From Falsochrobactrum tianjinense (GTDB lineage: Bacteria > Pseudomonadota > Alphaproteobacteria > Rhizobiales > Rhizobiaceae): a stretch of DNA of 64,000 nt. The stretch spans positions 154,807-218,806 of the forward strand of contig NZ_JAHRVA010000005.1 of the NCBI RefSeq assembly GCF_019100495.1, given 5' to 3'. Position numbers and translations under genes: made by a program. This document shows, piece after piece, positions 26,939 to 36,300 of this stretch (its first letter is position 1; the number at the start of each line of letters is the position of its first letter). A model generated the notes under the pieces. It was not told where the DNA came from and made no database searches. It saw only the letters and a program-made list of their open reading frames with translations.

Positions 26939-28183
26939 CTATCTTCCGGATGCGCTTTTCCCGCGTTCGGACGAACCGGGAAGTCGAGGCAGGAAATGCG
27001 CAAAGCCACTGCCGGGGCGCAAGCCCTCCCGCATGAAAAACGCCCTTAGCGGGGCGAAGGAGCGCAGCATTTCAAGCCCCATGCCCCGCATGATCTGTGC
27101 GGGCAGCATGGGCGATAGCAGGGAACGGTTGAGCGCGTCTACCGATCCTGTGCGCGCCAGAATGTCGGGTCTCCGTCCCCGGTCATAGGCGCGGGTCACG
27201 CGCTCGGAGCCGGGATCGGACGGATCGCTGGCAATGGCGCTGACAAGTGTTTCCACATCGCGCGACCCCAGATTGAGGCCCTGCGCGCCGATAGGCGGGA
27301 AAACATGCGCAGCCTCGCCAATCAGAATAGTGCGACTGGCAGCAAAGACATGTGGCACGAGCCCCGACAGCGGCCAGGCTTGCGGGCGGATTTCCAGCGT
27401 TACATTGCCCAGCATGGATTGCATCATATCCTCGATCCGGACCGCCAGCGCCGCGTCATCGAGCGCCAGCAAAGCTTCGGCTCGGCCCGGATTGACGACC
27501 CAAACAAGACTGGAGCGCTTGCCCTTGAGCGGAACCTGCGTGAATGGCCCTTCCTCGGTGTGAAATTCCGTCGAGGTATTCTGATGATCAAATGCGTGGG
27601 CGAAAGACAGAACGACAGCGGTCTGTGGGTAGGCCCAGCGTCGGGTACGGATGCCCGCCGCCTCGCGCGCTGCCGAATTGCGTCCGTCCGCTGCCACGAC
27701 GAGGCGCGTATGCAGTGTATCGCCATTCGAAAGCGTGATCGTGACATGATCGCCATTGTTGCGATATTCGATTGCGGGCAACAGGATCCGCTCGATATTG
27801 GCGTTCTGTGCCACGGCCTCGGCGAGCTTCTCGTTGAGCACTGCATTGGGAATATTGTAGCCGAAGGCGATTTCATCGATCTCGCCAGCGCGAAAAGTAA
27901 CGACGGGGCTGCGGATCAGGCGCTGCGTGGCGTCGATAATGCGCATTGAGGCAAGCGGCGCAGTCTGCGGCTCGATCACAGCCCATACGTCGAGTTGTTC
28001 CAGAAAGCGGATGGCAGGCATCATCAGCGCCGTCGTGCGACGATCGTTCCTGTCGGTTTCGGGGCCAAGCAGCACGATGCGATAGCCTTTGGCCGCGAGT
28101 GCAAGAGCGGCCATCATTCCTGCGGGGCCTCCGCCGCTCACTACGATATCGATGAGGGGCTTGTTTATCACCACGTCATTCAT
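26939..28183 (-). CDS. FAD-dependent monooxygenase, UbiH/UbiL family
   Basis: 414 residues. The N-terminal Rossmann motif is GGGPAGMMAALALAAKGY, the middle signature is LVVAADGRNSAAREAAGI, and the second FAD motif is ILIGEAAHVFPPIGAQGLNLGSRDVETL. This is the UbiH/UbiF/Coq6 group, which hydroxylates the aromatic ring in ubiquinone synthesis; which carbon is modified cannot be decided from sequence alone. It stands alone on the minus strand between hspQ and the divergent pcs. The 274 bp upstream show no further gene. Confidence 0.9.
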   Translation of the reverse strand: MNDVVINKPLIDIVVSGGGPAGMMAALALAAKGYRIVLLGPETDRNDRRTTALMMPAIRFLEQLDVWAVIEPQTAPLASMRIIDATQRLIRSPVVTFRAGEIDEIAFGYNIPNAVLNEKLAEAVAQNANIERILLPAIEYRNNGDHVTITLSNGDTLHTRLVVAADGRNSAAREAAGIRTRRWAYPQTAVVLSFAHAFDHQNTSTEFHTEEGPFTQVPLKGKRSSLVWVVNPGRAEALLALDDAALAVRIEDMMQSMLGNVTLEIRPQAWPLSGLVPHVFAASRTILIGEAAHVFPPIGAQGLNLGSRDVETLVSAIASDPSDPGSERVTRAYDRGRRPDILARTGSVDALNRSLLSPMLPAQIMRGMGLEMLRSFAPLRAFFMREGLRPGSGFAHFLPRLPGSSERGKSASGR

Positions 28184-28457
28184 CCTGCTCTATCCCTGAC
28201 CGTCAGGCCGATCGAAAAGCGATTCTCATCATATAGATTTCTGCCATATTTAAGCGTAAACGGGGCGAAAAGACCAATGCCGCGCCAGCGTAAACCCAAT
28301 CTTTGGTGGAATGAGCGCGGTTTTGTCTCATGACTTACTTGCTCTTTTGATCTTATTCGGGGAAAGCTTGCAGCAAGATCGCGGCTTGCGGGAAGTCCGC
28401 CAGCCATATGGGCCGCCTCATGCCATGCGGGAAGAGTGAGGGCGGTGACACAGAGAA

Positions 28458-29273
28458 GTGGCGAACGGCGTGAAAACCAGACTGACCGGAAAAATCAAAC
28501 CCAGGAAAGTGACAGCGCCGCAAGCCAAGGCGTTTTCCGTCCATCTTTTGACCGCATCGGGCTCTTTTTTGGCCTTTCTTTCCATCGTGGCGGCCAGTGA
28601 CGGGCGCTATACGGCCATGTGGTGGTGGCTGGGACTGGCGCTTTTCGTCGATGGCATCGACGGCCCCATCGCGCGCAGGCTCGAAGTCAAATATGTGTTG
28701 CCCAACTGGTCGGGCGAGATGCTCGACAATATCATCGATTACGTCACCTATGTGCTGATTCCGGCTTTCGCGCTCTACCAGAGCGGGTTCATGGGGACCA
28801 ACCTGTCGTTTCTGTCGGGCGCGATCATCGTAGTCACCAGCGCTATTTATTACGCCGATACGGGGATGAAGACGAAGGAGAATTTCTTCAAGGGTTTTCC
28901 GGTGGTCTGGAACATGGTGGTTTTTACCCTGTTTATTGTCAAACCGGGCGAATGGGCTGCTTTCGCGACCGTTGTCGTTTCCGCGATCCTGTCATTTTTG
29001 CCGATCAACTTCCTGCATCCGGTACGGGTCGTGCGGCTCCGTCCGCTCAATCTTACGGTTTTCTTTCTGTGGTGCGCATTCGGTGTTGCCGCGCTCTATT
29101 TTATGCTCGATGCGCCAAACTGGGTTCGCATCGGGATTACCGTGACCGGGCTTTACATCTATTTCATCGGCGCAATCATGCAGTGTTTCCCCAATCTCGG
29201 GCGTACTGCCGCCGTGATCGCGGCAGAGGCTGCAAACACGAGAAAGAACGGAATGGAGAAGGATGATGATTAA
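28458..29273 (+). CDS. pcs: Phosphatidylcholine synthase
   Basis: 271-residue inner-membrane enzyme that condenses CDP-diacylglycerol with choline to give phosphatidylcholine, the pathway typical of Brucella and rhizobia. The CDP-alcohol phosphotransferase signature appears in the Pcs-specific form: DGIDGPIARR ... GEMLDNIIDY. Six to eight hydrophobic helices follow. A GTG or ATG start near 28458 gives the normal length. Its 3' end overlaps the next gene by a few bases (GATGATGATTAA), so the quinone oxidoreductase is coupled to it. Confidence 0.95.
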   Translation: MANGVKTRLTGKIKPRKVTAPQAKAFSVHLLTASGSFLAFLSIVAASDGRYTAMWWWLGLALFVDGIDGPIARRLEVKYVLPNWSGEMLDNIIDYVTYVLIPAFALYQSGFMGTNLSFLSGAIIVVTSAIYYADTGMKTKENFFKGFPVVWNMVVFTLFIVKPGEWAAFATVVVSAILSFLPINFLHPVRVVRLRPLNLTVFFLWCAFGVAALYFMLDAPNWVRIGITVTGLYIYFIGAIMQCFPNLGRTAAVIAAEAANTRKNGMEKDDD

Positions 29274-30240
29274 CGCCATTCGTGTCCACCAGACGGGTGG
29301 GCCGGACGTCATGCAATATGAGCAGGTGGAAATCGGCGAGCCGGGACCGGGCGAGGCAAAAGTACGCCATGAAGCGGTCGGCCTGAATTTCATCGACGTC
29401 TATTTCCGCACCGGGCTTTACAAAGCCGCGCAGATGCCGTTCACGCCTGGCAATGAAGGTGCTGGTATTGTCGTTGCCATTGGCGAAGGCGTTGAAAATC
29501 TTGGTGTCGGTGATCGTGTCGCCTATGCCACAACGCCCGGCTCCTATGCGGATGAGCGCATTCTGCCTGCCGACCGCCTGGTCAAGGTGCCGGATAGTGT
29601 TGAACTCAAAACCGCCGCTGCCATGATGCTCAAGGGCATGACCGCGCAATACCTCCTGCGCCAGACCTTCCGGGTCGGGCCGGAACATACGATCCTGTTT
29701 CATGCCTCTGCGGGCGGCGTCGGGCTGATCGCGGGCCAATGGGCCAAGCACCTGGGCGCGACCGTTATCGGCACGGCGGGCTCGGAAGAGAAAATCGCTC
29801 TTGCCAAAGCGCATGGCTACGATCACGTCATCAATTACCGCACGGAAAATTTCGTCGAGCGGGTACGTGACCTGACCAATGGTGCGGGCGTTGATGTGGT
29901 TTATGATTCGGTTGGGCACGATACCTATATGGGCTCGCTCGATGTGCTCAAGCCGCGCGGCATGTTCGCCTGTTTCGGCCAGTCGTCGGGCATAATTCCG
30001 CCTTTCGATCTCAATGTTCTGGCCCAGAAAGGCTCGCTTTTCGCAACGCGTCCGACGCTGTTCAACTATGTCACCAAGCGAGCCGATCTGGAAAAAACCG
30101 CAAATGAGCTTTTCGACGTCGTGGCCAGCGGCGCGGTAAAAATCGAGATCAATCAGAGCTATGCGCTCAAGGATGTGCGCAAGGCGCATGAAGATCTCGA
30201 AGCGCGCAGGACAACGGGAACATCCATCCTGCTTCCCTGA
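29266..30240 (+). CDS. NADPH:quinone oxidoreductase (zeta-crystallin family)
   Basis: About 324 residues, medium-chain dehydrogenase/reductase without zinc ligands. It begins INAIRVHQTGGPDVMQYEQVEIGEPGPGEA, has NFIDVYFRTGLYKA, the Rossmann motif ILFHASAGGVGLIAGQWAKHLGATVIGTAGS, and GKCFGQSSG-like CFGQSSGIIPPFDL near the C-terminus. It probably reduces quinones by one electron using NADPH. Start ATG 29266 (or 29263) lies inside the last codons of pcs, indicating translational coupling. A weak GC hairpin (30255-30280) follows. Confidence 0.92.
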   Translation: MINAIRVHQTGGPDVMQYEQVEIGEPGPGEAKVRHEAVGLNFIDVYFRTGLYKAAQMPFTPGNEGAGIVVAIGEGVENLGVGDRVAYATTPGSYADERILPADRLVKVPDSVELKTAAAMMLKGMTAQYLLRQTFRVGPEHTILFHASAGGVGLIAGQWAKHLGATVIGTAGSEEKIALAKAHGYDHVINYRTENFVERVRDLTNGAGVDVVYDSVGHDTYMGSLDVLKPRGMFACFGQSSGIIPPFDLNVLAQKGSLFATRPTLFNYVTKRADLEKTANELFDVVASGAVKIEINQSYALKDVRKAHEDLEARRTTGTSILLP

Positions 30241-30348
30241 CTGAAACAATAGAGCGGCGGTGTGCATATGTTCACCGCCGTTTGCTTTAGGGCTTTCCAA
30301 GTACAGGCTTGCTGGATAAGCTCATTAAAAAGATAATTTTGGGGAACA

Positions 30349-31911
30349 ATGTCAGCGCTTTTATCCGACCGGCCTCTTCTGGACGTCCGCCGGCTTACGA
30401 AATTATTCGGCCAGCTTAAAGCTTGCGATGCGGTTGATTTGACCATCGGGCAAGGGGAAATCCACGCCCTGCTGGGCGAAAACGGCGCTGGAAAGTCCAC
30501 CTTCGTAAAAATGCTGTTCGGCGCGTTGCAGCCGCTCGAAGGCGAAATCGTCTGGAAAGGCCAGCACGTTACGATCAGCGATCCCGCGACGGCGAGGAAA
30601 CTCGGCATCGGCATGGTGTTCCAGCATTTCTCATTGTTCGATTCGCTGACTGCCGCCGAGAATATAGCGCTTTCGCTGGATGGTTCGCACCCGCTTGCAG
30701 AAGTTGCCAAACGGGCGCGGGAAGTGGGGAATGCCTATGGTTTGCCAATCGACCCGCAGGCCCATGTCGGCGATCTTTCGGTGGGCGAACGCCAGCGCAT
30801 CGAGATCGTGCGTTGCCTCTTGCAGGAGCCCGATCTCATTATTCTCGATGAACCGACCTCGGTTCTGACCCCGCAGGAAGCGGATCGCCTGTTTGAGACG
30901 CTGGAACGGCTCAAGGCCGAAGGCAAGTCGATCCTTTATATCAGCCACCGTCTGGAAGAGGTGAAGCGGCTTTGCGACCGTGCCACGGTTCTGCGCCATG
31001 GCAAGGTGGTGGCCCATTGCGACCCGCGCCGCGAAACGGCGGCGACGCTTGCGCGCATGATGGTCGGCAACGATATTATGGTGGTAGCGCGCGATCCGGT
31101 TTCCATGCCCGATGGCGGCGCGAACGCGCTGCTTGAAATCAGGGCATTGTCGCAGGCCCCGCGCGGGCCGTTCTCAACCGCGCTTGAAGATATTTCGCTG
31201 TCGATCAACGCTGGTGAAGTGGTTGGTATTGCGGGTGTGGCCGGCAACGGGCAGGGCGAATTTTTCGAAGCCGTTTCCGGCGAAGTGCTGCAATCATCAG
31301 CGGCCACGGTGCGTATTCGCGGCAGGGATGTCGGCAGGCTCGGCATCAGCGGCAGACGTTTGCTGGGGGCGGCATTTGTGCCCGAAGAACGGCTCGGCCA
31401 TGGTGCGGTCCCGTCCCTGTCGCTGACTGACAATCTCTTTCTCTCCCGCACCAAAACGGATGCGAAAGCGTTTTTACGCGGCCGGTTGAAGCTGATTTCG
31501 GAAGGTGCATTGCGTTTGGCTGCAAAGCGCATCATCGATCAGATGGATGTGCGCAAGAGCGCGGAAAACCCACCTGCTTCGGCGCTTTCGGGCGGCAATC
31601 TGCAAAAGTTCATCATTGGCCGCGAGCTTGACCGCGCGCCCTCCGTCCTGGTTGTCAACCAGCCGACATGGGGCGTGGATGTGGGGGCTGCGGCCCATAT
31701 CAGGCAGGCGCTTGTCGATCTGGCGCGTTCTGGATCAGCCGTTCTCGTCATCAGCCAGGATCTGGATGAATTGTTTGAAATCAGCGACCGTATCGCGGTC
31801 GTCAATCATGGAAGGCTTTCCGAACCGATGCCGATTGGCGAAGTCACGCTGGAGAGAATCGGGCTTTTGATGGGCGGCGTCTCCGGATCCGCGCAGGCGG
31901 GGGCTGCATGA
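30349..31911 (+). CDS. Sugar/nucleoside-type ABC transporter ATP-binding protein (two ABC domains)
   Basis: 520-residue duplicated ABC ATPase. Domain 1 has Walker A GENGAGKST, signature LSVGERQRIEI and Walker B LIILDEPTS. Domain 2 has a degenerate Walker A region (GVAGNGQGE), signature LSGGNLQKFIIGREL and VVNQPTWGVDV. This RbsA-like asymmetric layout, with the two permeases and the BMP-family binding protein downstream, marks a nucleoside-type (YufNOPQ/BmpA-NupABC) importer. Its stop overlaps the next start (ATGATG), so the operon is tightly coupled. Confidence 0.93.
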   Translation: MSALLSDRPLLDVRRLTKLFGQLKACDAVDLTIGQGEIHALLGENGAGKSTFVKMLFGALQPLEGEIVWKGQHVTISDPATARKLGIGMVFQHFSLFDSLTAAENIALSLDGSHPLAEVAKRAREVGNAYGLPIDPQAHVGDLSVGERQRIEIVRCLLQEPDLIILDEPTSVLTPQEADRLFETLERLKAEGKSILYISHRLEEVKRLCDRATVLRHGKVVAHCDPRRETAATLARMMVGNDIMVVARDPVSMPDGGANALLEIRALSQAPRGPFSTALEDISLSINAGEVVGIAGVAGNGQGEFFEAVSGEVLQSSAATVRIRGRDVGRLGISGRRLLGAAFVPEERLGHGAVPSLSLTDNLFLSRTKTDAKAFLRGRLKLISEGALRLAAKRIIDQMDVRKSAENPPASALSGGNLQKFIIGRELDRAPSVLVVNQPTWGVDVGAAAHIRQALVDLARSGSAVLVISQDLDELFEISDRIAVVNHGRLSEPMPIGEVTLERIGLLMGGVSGSAQAGAA

Positions 31912-32993
31912 TGCGGATAGAACTTGTCAAACGTCCCCAATCGTCAAAATTGTTCAGCGCCCTGTCGCCTTTGCTGGCGCTGGCGCTTACCATGGTGTTT
32001 GGTGGCCTCGCTTTCGCGCTGATGGGAAAAGACCCGTTTCAGGCGCTTTATGCCTTCTTCGTGGAGCCGCTGCTTGATACATGGTCGTGGCATGAGCTTT
32101 TGGTTAAGGCCACGCCGCTGATCCTGATAGCAGTTGGCCTGTGCGTCTGCTTTTTGTCCAATAACTGGAATATCGGCGCGGAAGGACAGTTCATCATCGG
32201 CGCGGTCGCCGGTTCCATCCTGCCGGTCATGTTTCCTGATTTGCAGCTATGGATCGTCCTGCCGCTGATGATGCTCATGGGCATGGCGGGCGGTGCGGCC
32301 TATGCCTCCATTCCGGCAATCTTGAAAGTCCGCTTCAATACCAATGAAATATTAACCAGCCTGATGCTGGTCTATGTGGCGCAGCTTTTTCTCGACTGGC
32401 TGGTTCGCGGGCCATGGCGCAATCCGCAGGGGCATAACTTCCCTGAAACACGCCAGTTCAATGACAGCGCCATATTGCCGGAAATATGGAGTGCATCGGG
32501 CCGCGCCCATTGGGGTTTCATCTTCGCAATCGTTGCGGCAGTTGCGGTCTGGTTTTTGCTCGCGCGCACGCTTAAAGGCTTTGAAATCAAGGTGATGGGG
32601 CAAAGCCCGCGCGCCGGGCGCTTTGCAGGCTTCAGCCGCGGCAGGCTGGTGCTGTTTGTCTTCGCGCTTTCGGGGGCGCTCGCAGGCCTTGCGGGCATTG
32701 CCGAAACATCCGGCGCCATCGGACAGCTTCGTCCGGTCATTTCTCCCGGTTACGGCTTTACTGCCATCATTGTCGCCTTTCTCGGACGGCTCAATCCGTT
32801 GGGCGCGATTGCGGCAGGTTTTGTGCTGGCACTGTCCTATCTTGGCGGCGAGGCGGCGCAGGTGTCCATCGGCATATCCGAAAAATCGGCGCGCGTGTTT
32901 CAGGGTATGATCCTGTTTTTCGTGCTCGCCTGCGATATGCTTATTCATTATCGCATCCGCTTTGTGGCGGGGCAGGCAGCAGGGAGGGCCTGA
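31911..32993 (+). CDS. ABC transporter permease (BMP/nucleoside type), subunit 1
   Basis: 360-residue inner-membrane permease of the BPD_transp_2 family. Repeated hydrophobic helices with the signature NIGAEGQFIIGAVAGSILPV (the EAA-like region of this family) and SPGYGFTAIIVAFLGRLNPLGAI near the C-terminus. ATG 31911 follows GGGGGC and shares its first base with the end of the ATPase stop codon; ATG 31908 is also possible. It forms a heterodimer with the next gene product. Confidence 0.92.
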   Translation: MRIELVKRPQSSKLFSALSPLLALALTMVFGGLAFALMGKDPFQALYAFFVEPLLDTWSWHELLVKATPLILIAVGLCVCFLSNNWNIGAEGQFIIGAVAGSILPVMFPDLQLWIVLPLMMLMGMAGGAAYASIPAILKVRFNTNEILTSLMLVYVAQLFLDWLVRGPWRNPQGHNFPETRQFNDSAILPEIWSASGRAHWGFIFAIVAAVAVWFLLARTLKGFEIKVMGQSPRAGRFAGFSRGRLVLFVFALSGALAGLAGIAETSGAIGQLRPVISPGYGFTAIIVAFLGRLNPLGAIAAGFVLALSYLGGEAAQVSIGISEKSARVFQGMILFFVLACDMLIHYRIRFVAGQAAGRA

Positions 32994-32996
32994 TCG

Positions 32997-33917
32997 ATGG
33001 ATTTGACGCAGGCCATATTACTCACCATTGCAACCGCCGCGACGCCCTTGCTGATAGCAGCCCTTGGCGAACTCATCGTCGAGCGTTCAGGCGTGCTTAA
33101 TCTGGGCGTTGAAGGCATGATGCTGATGGGCGCGGTGTCCGGCTTTGCTGCCGCGCAATTCACCGGCTCGGCGTGGCTGGGCATGATCGCAGCCATTTTT
33201 GTCGGCGCACTTTTTTCGGGCATTTTTGCCTTTCTCACGCTGACGCTTGTCACCAATCAGGTGGCGACCGGCCTTGCGCTCACCATTCTGGGCGTCGGCG
33301 CTTCGGCGCTGCTCGGTGAAAGCTTTGTCGGCTTGCCGGGCGTGCGTCTCGATGCCATCAACATTCCTTACCTCTCGAACATTCCTTTTATTGGACGTTT
33401 TCTGTTCGGGCAGGATCCGATTTTCTATATTTCCATCCTGCTGGTTGTCGGTGTAACGTGGTTTCTGTTTCGCACCCGCGCTGGACTGCAATTGCGCGCC
33501 ATCGGCGACAATCACGGCTCGGCCCATGCGCTCGGCGTGCATGTGGTGCGTACGCGCTATCTGGCTGTGCTGTTTGGCGGGGCGTGCGCGGGGCTTGCCG
33601 GTGCGCAGCTATCGCTCGTTTATGTGCCGCAATGGGTAGAAAACATGACCGCCGGGCGCGGCTGGATCGCGCTGGCGCTGGTTGTCTTCGCTTCGTGGCG
33701 ACCCTGGCGCGTGCTGATCGGCGCCTATCTCTTCGGTGCAGTCACGATCGGCCAGCTTCATGCGCAGGCGCTCGGATTCGGCCTGCCGTCGCAATTCCTG
33801 TCGGCCCTGCCTTATCTTGCGACCATCGCGGTTCTGGTTATCATCTCGCGCAATCGTCGCCTGACGATGATGAACACGCCAGCGTCGCTGGGCAAGCCAT
33901 TCGTGCCGGACAGATAG
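32997..33917 (+). CDS. ABC transporter permease (BMP/nucleoside type), subunit 2
   Basis: 306 residues, BPD_transp_2 family, all-helical. It has GELIVERSGVLNLGVEGMMLMGAVSGF, the paralogous counterpart of the signature in subunit 1, and GRGWIALALVVFASWRPWRVLIGAYLFG. Only three bases separate it from subunit 1. Confidence 0.92.
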   Translation: MDLTQAILLTIATAATPLLIAALGELIVERSGVLNLGVEGMMLMGAVSGFAAAQFTGSAWLGMIAAIFVGALFSGIFAFLTLTLVTNQVATGLALTILGVGASALLGESFVGLPGVRLDAINIPYLSNIPFIGRFLFGQDPIFYISILLVVGVTWFLFRTRAGLQLRAIGDNHGSAHALGVHVVRTRYLAVLFGGACAGLAGAQLSLVYVPQWVENMTAGRGWIALALVVFASWRPWRVLIGAYLFGAVTIGQLHAQALGFGLPSQFLSALPYLATIAVLVIISRNRRLTMMNTPASLGKPFVPDR

Positions 33918-33950
33918 TTTATTGAGGGTGCAACAAGGAGTGCAGGGAAC

Positions 33951-35018
33951 ATGAAAAAAACGCTCTTGGCGATTGCGACTGCGGCAAGCTTCGTGCTTGG
34001 CGGCGGTGCGCATGCGGAAGAAAAACTGAAAATCGGCTTCATCTATGTCGGGCCTCCCGGAGATTTCGGCTGGACTTATCAGCACGATGTCGCCCGCAAG
34101 GAAATGATTGAAGCGCTGGGCGACAAGGTGGAAACCACCTATCTCGAAAGCGTGCCTGAAGGTGCGGATGCCGAACGCTCCATCGAACGTCTGGCGCGTG
34201 CTGGCAACAAGCTCATTTTCACGACTTCCTTCGGTTATATGGATCCGACCATCAAGGTGGCCAAGAAATTTCCGGACGTGAAGTTCGAGCATGCAACCGG
34301 TTACAAGACGGCTGAAAACGTTTCCGCCTATAATGCACGCTTCTATGAGGGGCGCTATGTTCAGGGGCAGATCGCGGCCAAAATGTCCGAAAAGGGCGTT
34401 GCGGGCTATATTGGTTCCGTGCCGGTGCCGGAAGTCGTGCAGGGCATTAACGCCTTCATGCTCGGCGCGCAGTCCATCAATCCCGATTTCAAGGTCAAGG
34501 TCATCTGGGTCAATTCCTGGTTCGACCCGGGCAAGGAAGCCGATGCCGCCAAGGCTCTTGTCGATCAGGGCGTGGATATTCTGACCCAGCATACCGATTC
34601 CACGGCTCCCCTTCAGGTGGCCCATGAGCGTGGTATCAAGGCATTCGGTCAGGCTTCGGACATGATTAAATTCGGCCCTGAAACGCAACTGACCGCAATC
34701 GTGGATGATTGGGGCCCGTATTATATCGACCGCGCCAAAGCTGTTATCGACGGCACCTGGAAGAGCCAGAAAATCTGGTGGGGCATGAAGGAAGGTCTCG
34801 TAAAGATGGCGCCCTACACCAATATGCCTGATGATGTTAAGAAAATGGCTGAGGAAACCGAAGCCAGGATCAAGTCGGGCGAACTGGCTCCGTTCACTGG
34901 CCCGATCAAGAAGCAGGATGGTTCAGAGTGGCTCAAGGAGGGTGAAAAGGCTGACGATGAAACGCTGCTCGGCATGAACTTCTATGTCGCAGGCGTCGAC
35001 GACAAGCTGCCGGAATAA
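33951..35018 (+). CDS. BMP family ABC transporter substrate-binding protein
   Basis: 355-residue periplasmic protein. The signal peptide (MKKTLLAIATAASFVLGGGA ending AHAEE) has no lipobox cysteine, so it is soluble rather than a lipoprotein. The basic membrane protein/PnrA fold shows IGFIYVGPPGDFGWTYQHDVAR, FTTSFGYMDPTIKVAKKFPDVKFEHATGYKT, and YNARFYEGRYVQGQIA. The likely ligands are purine nucleosides or nucleobases, by family. A strong terminator closes the operon. Confidence 0.93.
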   Translation: MKKTLLAIATAASFVLGGGAHAEEKLKIGFIYVGPPGDFGWTYQHDVARKEMIEALGDKVETTYLESVPEGADAERSIERLARAGNKLIFTTSFGYMDPTIKVAKKFPDVKFEHATGYKTAENVSAYNARFYEGRYVQGQIAAKMSEKGVAGYIGSVPVPEVVQGINAFMLGAQSINPDFKVKVIWVNSWFDPGKEADAAKALVDQGVDILTQHTDSTAPLQVAHERGIKAFGQASDMIKFGPETQLTAIVDDWGPYYIDRAKAVIDGTWKSQKIWWGMKEGLVKMAPYTNMPDDVKKMAEETEARIKSGELAPFTGPIKKQDGSEWLKEGEKADDETLLGMNFYVAGVDDKLPE

Positions 35019-35035
35019 AATCGCCGGTTCAAAAT

Positions 35036-35063
35036 AAAAAGGGCGCTTTGAGCGCCCTTTTTA
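35036..35063 (+). terminator. Rho-independent terminator of the BMP transporter operon
   Basis: AAAAAGGGCGC, loop TTTGA, GCGCCCTTTTTA: a GC-rich stem with a T-run. It can act in both directions and so also for the convergent bfr gene. Confidence 0.9.
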
Positions 35064-35081
35064 TTTAAGTTTTTTATAATT

Positions 35082-35567
35082 TTATTCTGCGGCGTCCGCC
35101 GGCGCTGCATTGAGCAGGCCATAGCGCTCTTCACCAATCTTTTCGAGCAGGTCGAGCTGGGTTTCAAGGAAGTCGATATGACCTTCCTCGTCAGCGAGAA
35201 GCTCATCGAAAAGCTGCTTGGAGACGTAATCGCCCAGTTCGTCACAGATTTCGCGCGACTTTTTATAGGATGCGCGGGCGTCATATTCGCCCTTCAGATC
35301 GCATTCAAGCACTTCCTTGACGTTCTGACCGATGCGTAGCGGCGAGACCGTTTGTAGGTTCGGATGGCCTTCAAGGAAGATGATACGGTCGATCAGCTTG
35401 TCGGCATGATGCATTTCTTCGATGGATTCCTCGCGCTCTTTCTTGGCAAGACGCGTAAAACCCCAATCATTGAGAAGGCGGTAATGCAGCCAGTACTGGT
35501 TTACTGCACCAAGTTCGAGAAACAGTGCCTCGTTAAGCCGCTCGATGACTTTTGGTTCGCCTTTCAT
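35082..35567 (-). CDS. bfr: Bacterioferritin
   Basis: 161-residue subunit of the 24-mer iron-storage cage. Ferroxidase ligands appear in [36 protein letters not shown] and [16 protein letters not shown]. Met52 (in EEMHHAD) is the axial ligand of the intersubunit heme, which defines it as a bacterioferritin rather than a ferritin. Start ATG 35567 ([15 protein letters not shown]) matches the family. It overlaps the 3' end of bfd by 35 bp. Confidence 0.95.
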   Translation of the reverse strand: MKGEPKVIERLNEALFLELGAVNQYWLHYRLLNDWGFTRLAKKEREESIEEMHHADKLIDRIIFLEGHPNLQTVSPLRIGQNVKEVLECDLKGEYDARASYKKSREICDELGDYVSKQLFDELLADEEGHIDFLETQLDLLEKIGEERYGLLNAAPADAAE

Positions 35568-35844
35568 TCCATGAACTCCCGAATTTTTCTCGTAGAGAAC
35601 GCACACGATCCATGAACTGGACCACGTTTTCGTCCATTTGGTTGCGACGAAGATGATACTCTTCAGTCACTCTTATGATCGTTTCTACGACATTTGGGAA
35701 GCAGCCACAGCAGCGGCCGCGCTTGGACATGGCATTATAGACGGTGCCCGGAACGATTAATTGCCAGCAATCCTGATCGAGAAGCTCGATGACGACGGCT
35801 TCAATATCCTTGTCAGTAATAACGTTGCAGCTACAGACTAACAT
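35533..35844 (-). CDS. bfd: Bacterioferritin-associated ferredoxin (2Fe-2S)
   Basis: 103 residues. The cluster-binding pattern is complete: Cys4-x-Cys6 ([15 protein letters not shown]) and Cys45-x2-Cys48 ([11 protein letters not shown]). It reduces bacterioferritin to mobilise stored iron. The usual length is about 64-75 residues; here a charged C-terminal extension of about 35 residues ([20 protein letters not shown]) overlaps the start of bfr, coupling the two. Iron control is likely given the Irr-type boxes upstream at 36126-36170. Confidence 0.9.
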   Translation of the reverse strand: MLVCSCNVITDKDIEAVVIELLDQDCWQLIVPGTVYNAMSKRGRCCGCFPNVVETIIRVTEEYHLRRNQMDENVVQFMDRVRSLREKFGSSWNERRTKSHRAA

Positions 35845-36125
35845 ACTCAGTATACTCCAGCATCTGCAACGCGATGTGACAGAATAGAATTCACAATGCT
35901 CAGGGGAGTGTTCTTCTCCTGACGGATATCAATATAAGAACAACTGCTATTTGAGCGCAGCTCTACTTGAGTATTGACGCCGTATCGCGCGGAACCGAAC
36001 AAATGCTCCTCCAATTGCAGGGGGTAAAGGCCCGAACATCAAAGGTCAACTTGAGTAAGTCTTTCTAAAACTCACCAAATTAAGTCAGGTTATGACGGGT
36101 GGAGCAGATTTCGTCAAATTTTATG

Positions 36126-36170
36126 TTTTGGAAACGTTCTAAATATCAACAACTTAGAACCATTCTAAAT
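36126..36170. promoter_or_regulatory. Two candidate Irr boxes (iron control elements)
   Basis: TTTTGGAAACGTTCTAAA (36126-36143) and CTTAGAACCATTCTAAAT (36153-36170) both fit the rhizobial iron control element (TTTAGAA, three bases, TTCTAAA), the second almost perfectly. Centres are 27 bp apart. They lie about 280 bp upstream of bfd and downstream of bhuQ; bfd-bfr is the likelier target. The rest of the 456-bp gap (35845-36300) shows no gene. Confidence 0.6.
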
Positions 36171-36221
36171 ATGAGTTAACTGCCCATCTTTAAAGGTAAA
36201 TTGGCGCTCTACATGGTTCAG

Positions 36222-36247
36222 AACAGGGCGCATTTCGCCCTGTTTTT
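36222..36247 (+). terminator. Rho-independent terminator-like hairpin
   Basis: AACAGGGCG, loop CATTT, CGCCCTGTT followed by TTT. The T-run lies on the plus-strand side, although the neighbouring genes bhuQ and bfd are on the minus strand. Confidence 0.65.
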
Positions 36248-36300
36248 GATTGATGCGATATTTCGCCGCATCTTGTGGAGAACTCCCTGCGAAGAGGTTC

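Noticed and set aside
30255..30288. Strong terminator after the quinone oxidoreductase gene
   Set aside because: CGGCGGTG/CACCGCCG pairs, but the following TTTGCTTT is interrupted and the loop is long; mentioned only as a weak hairpin.
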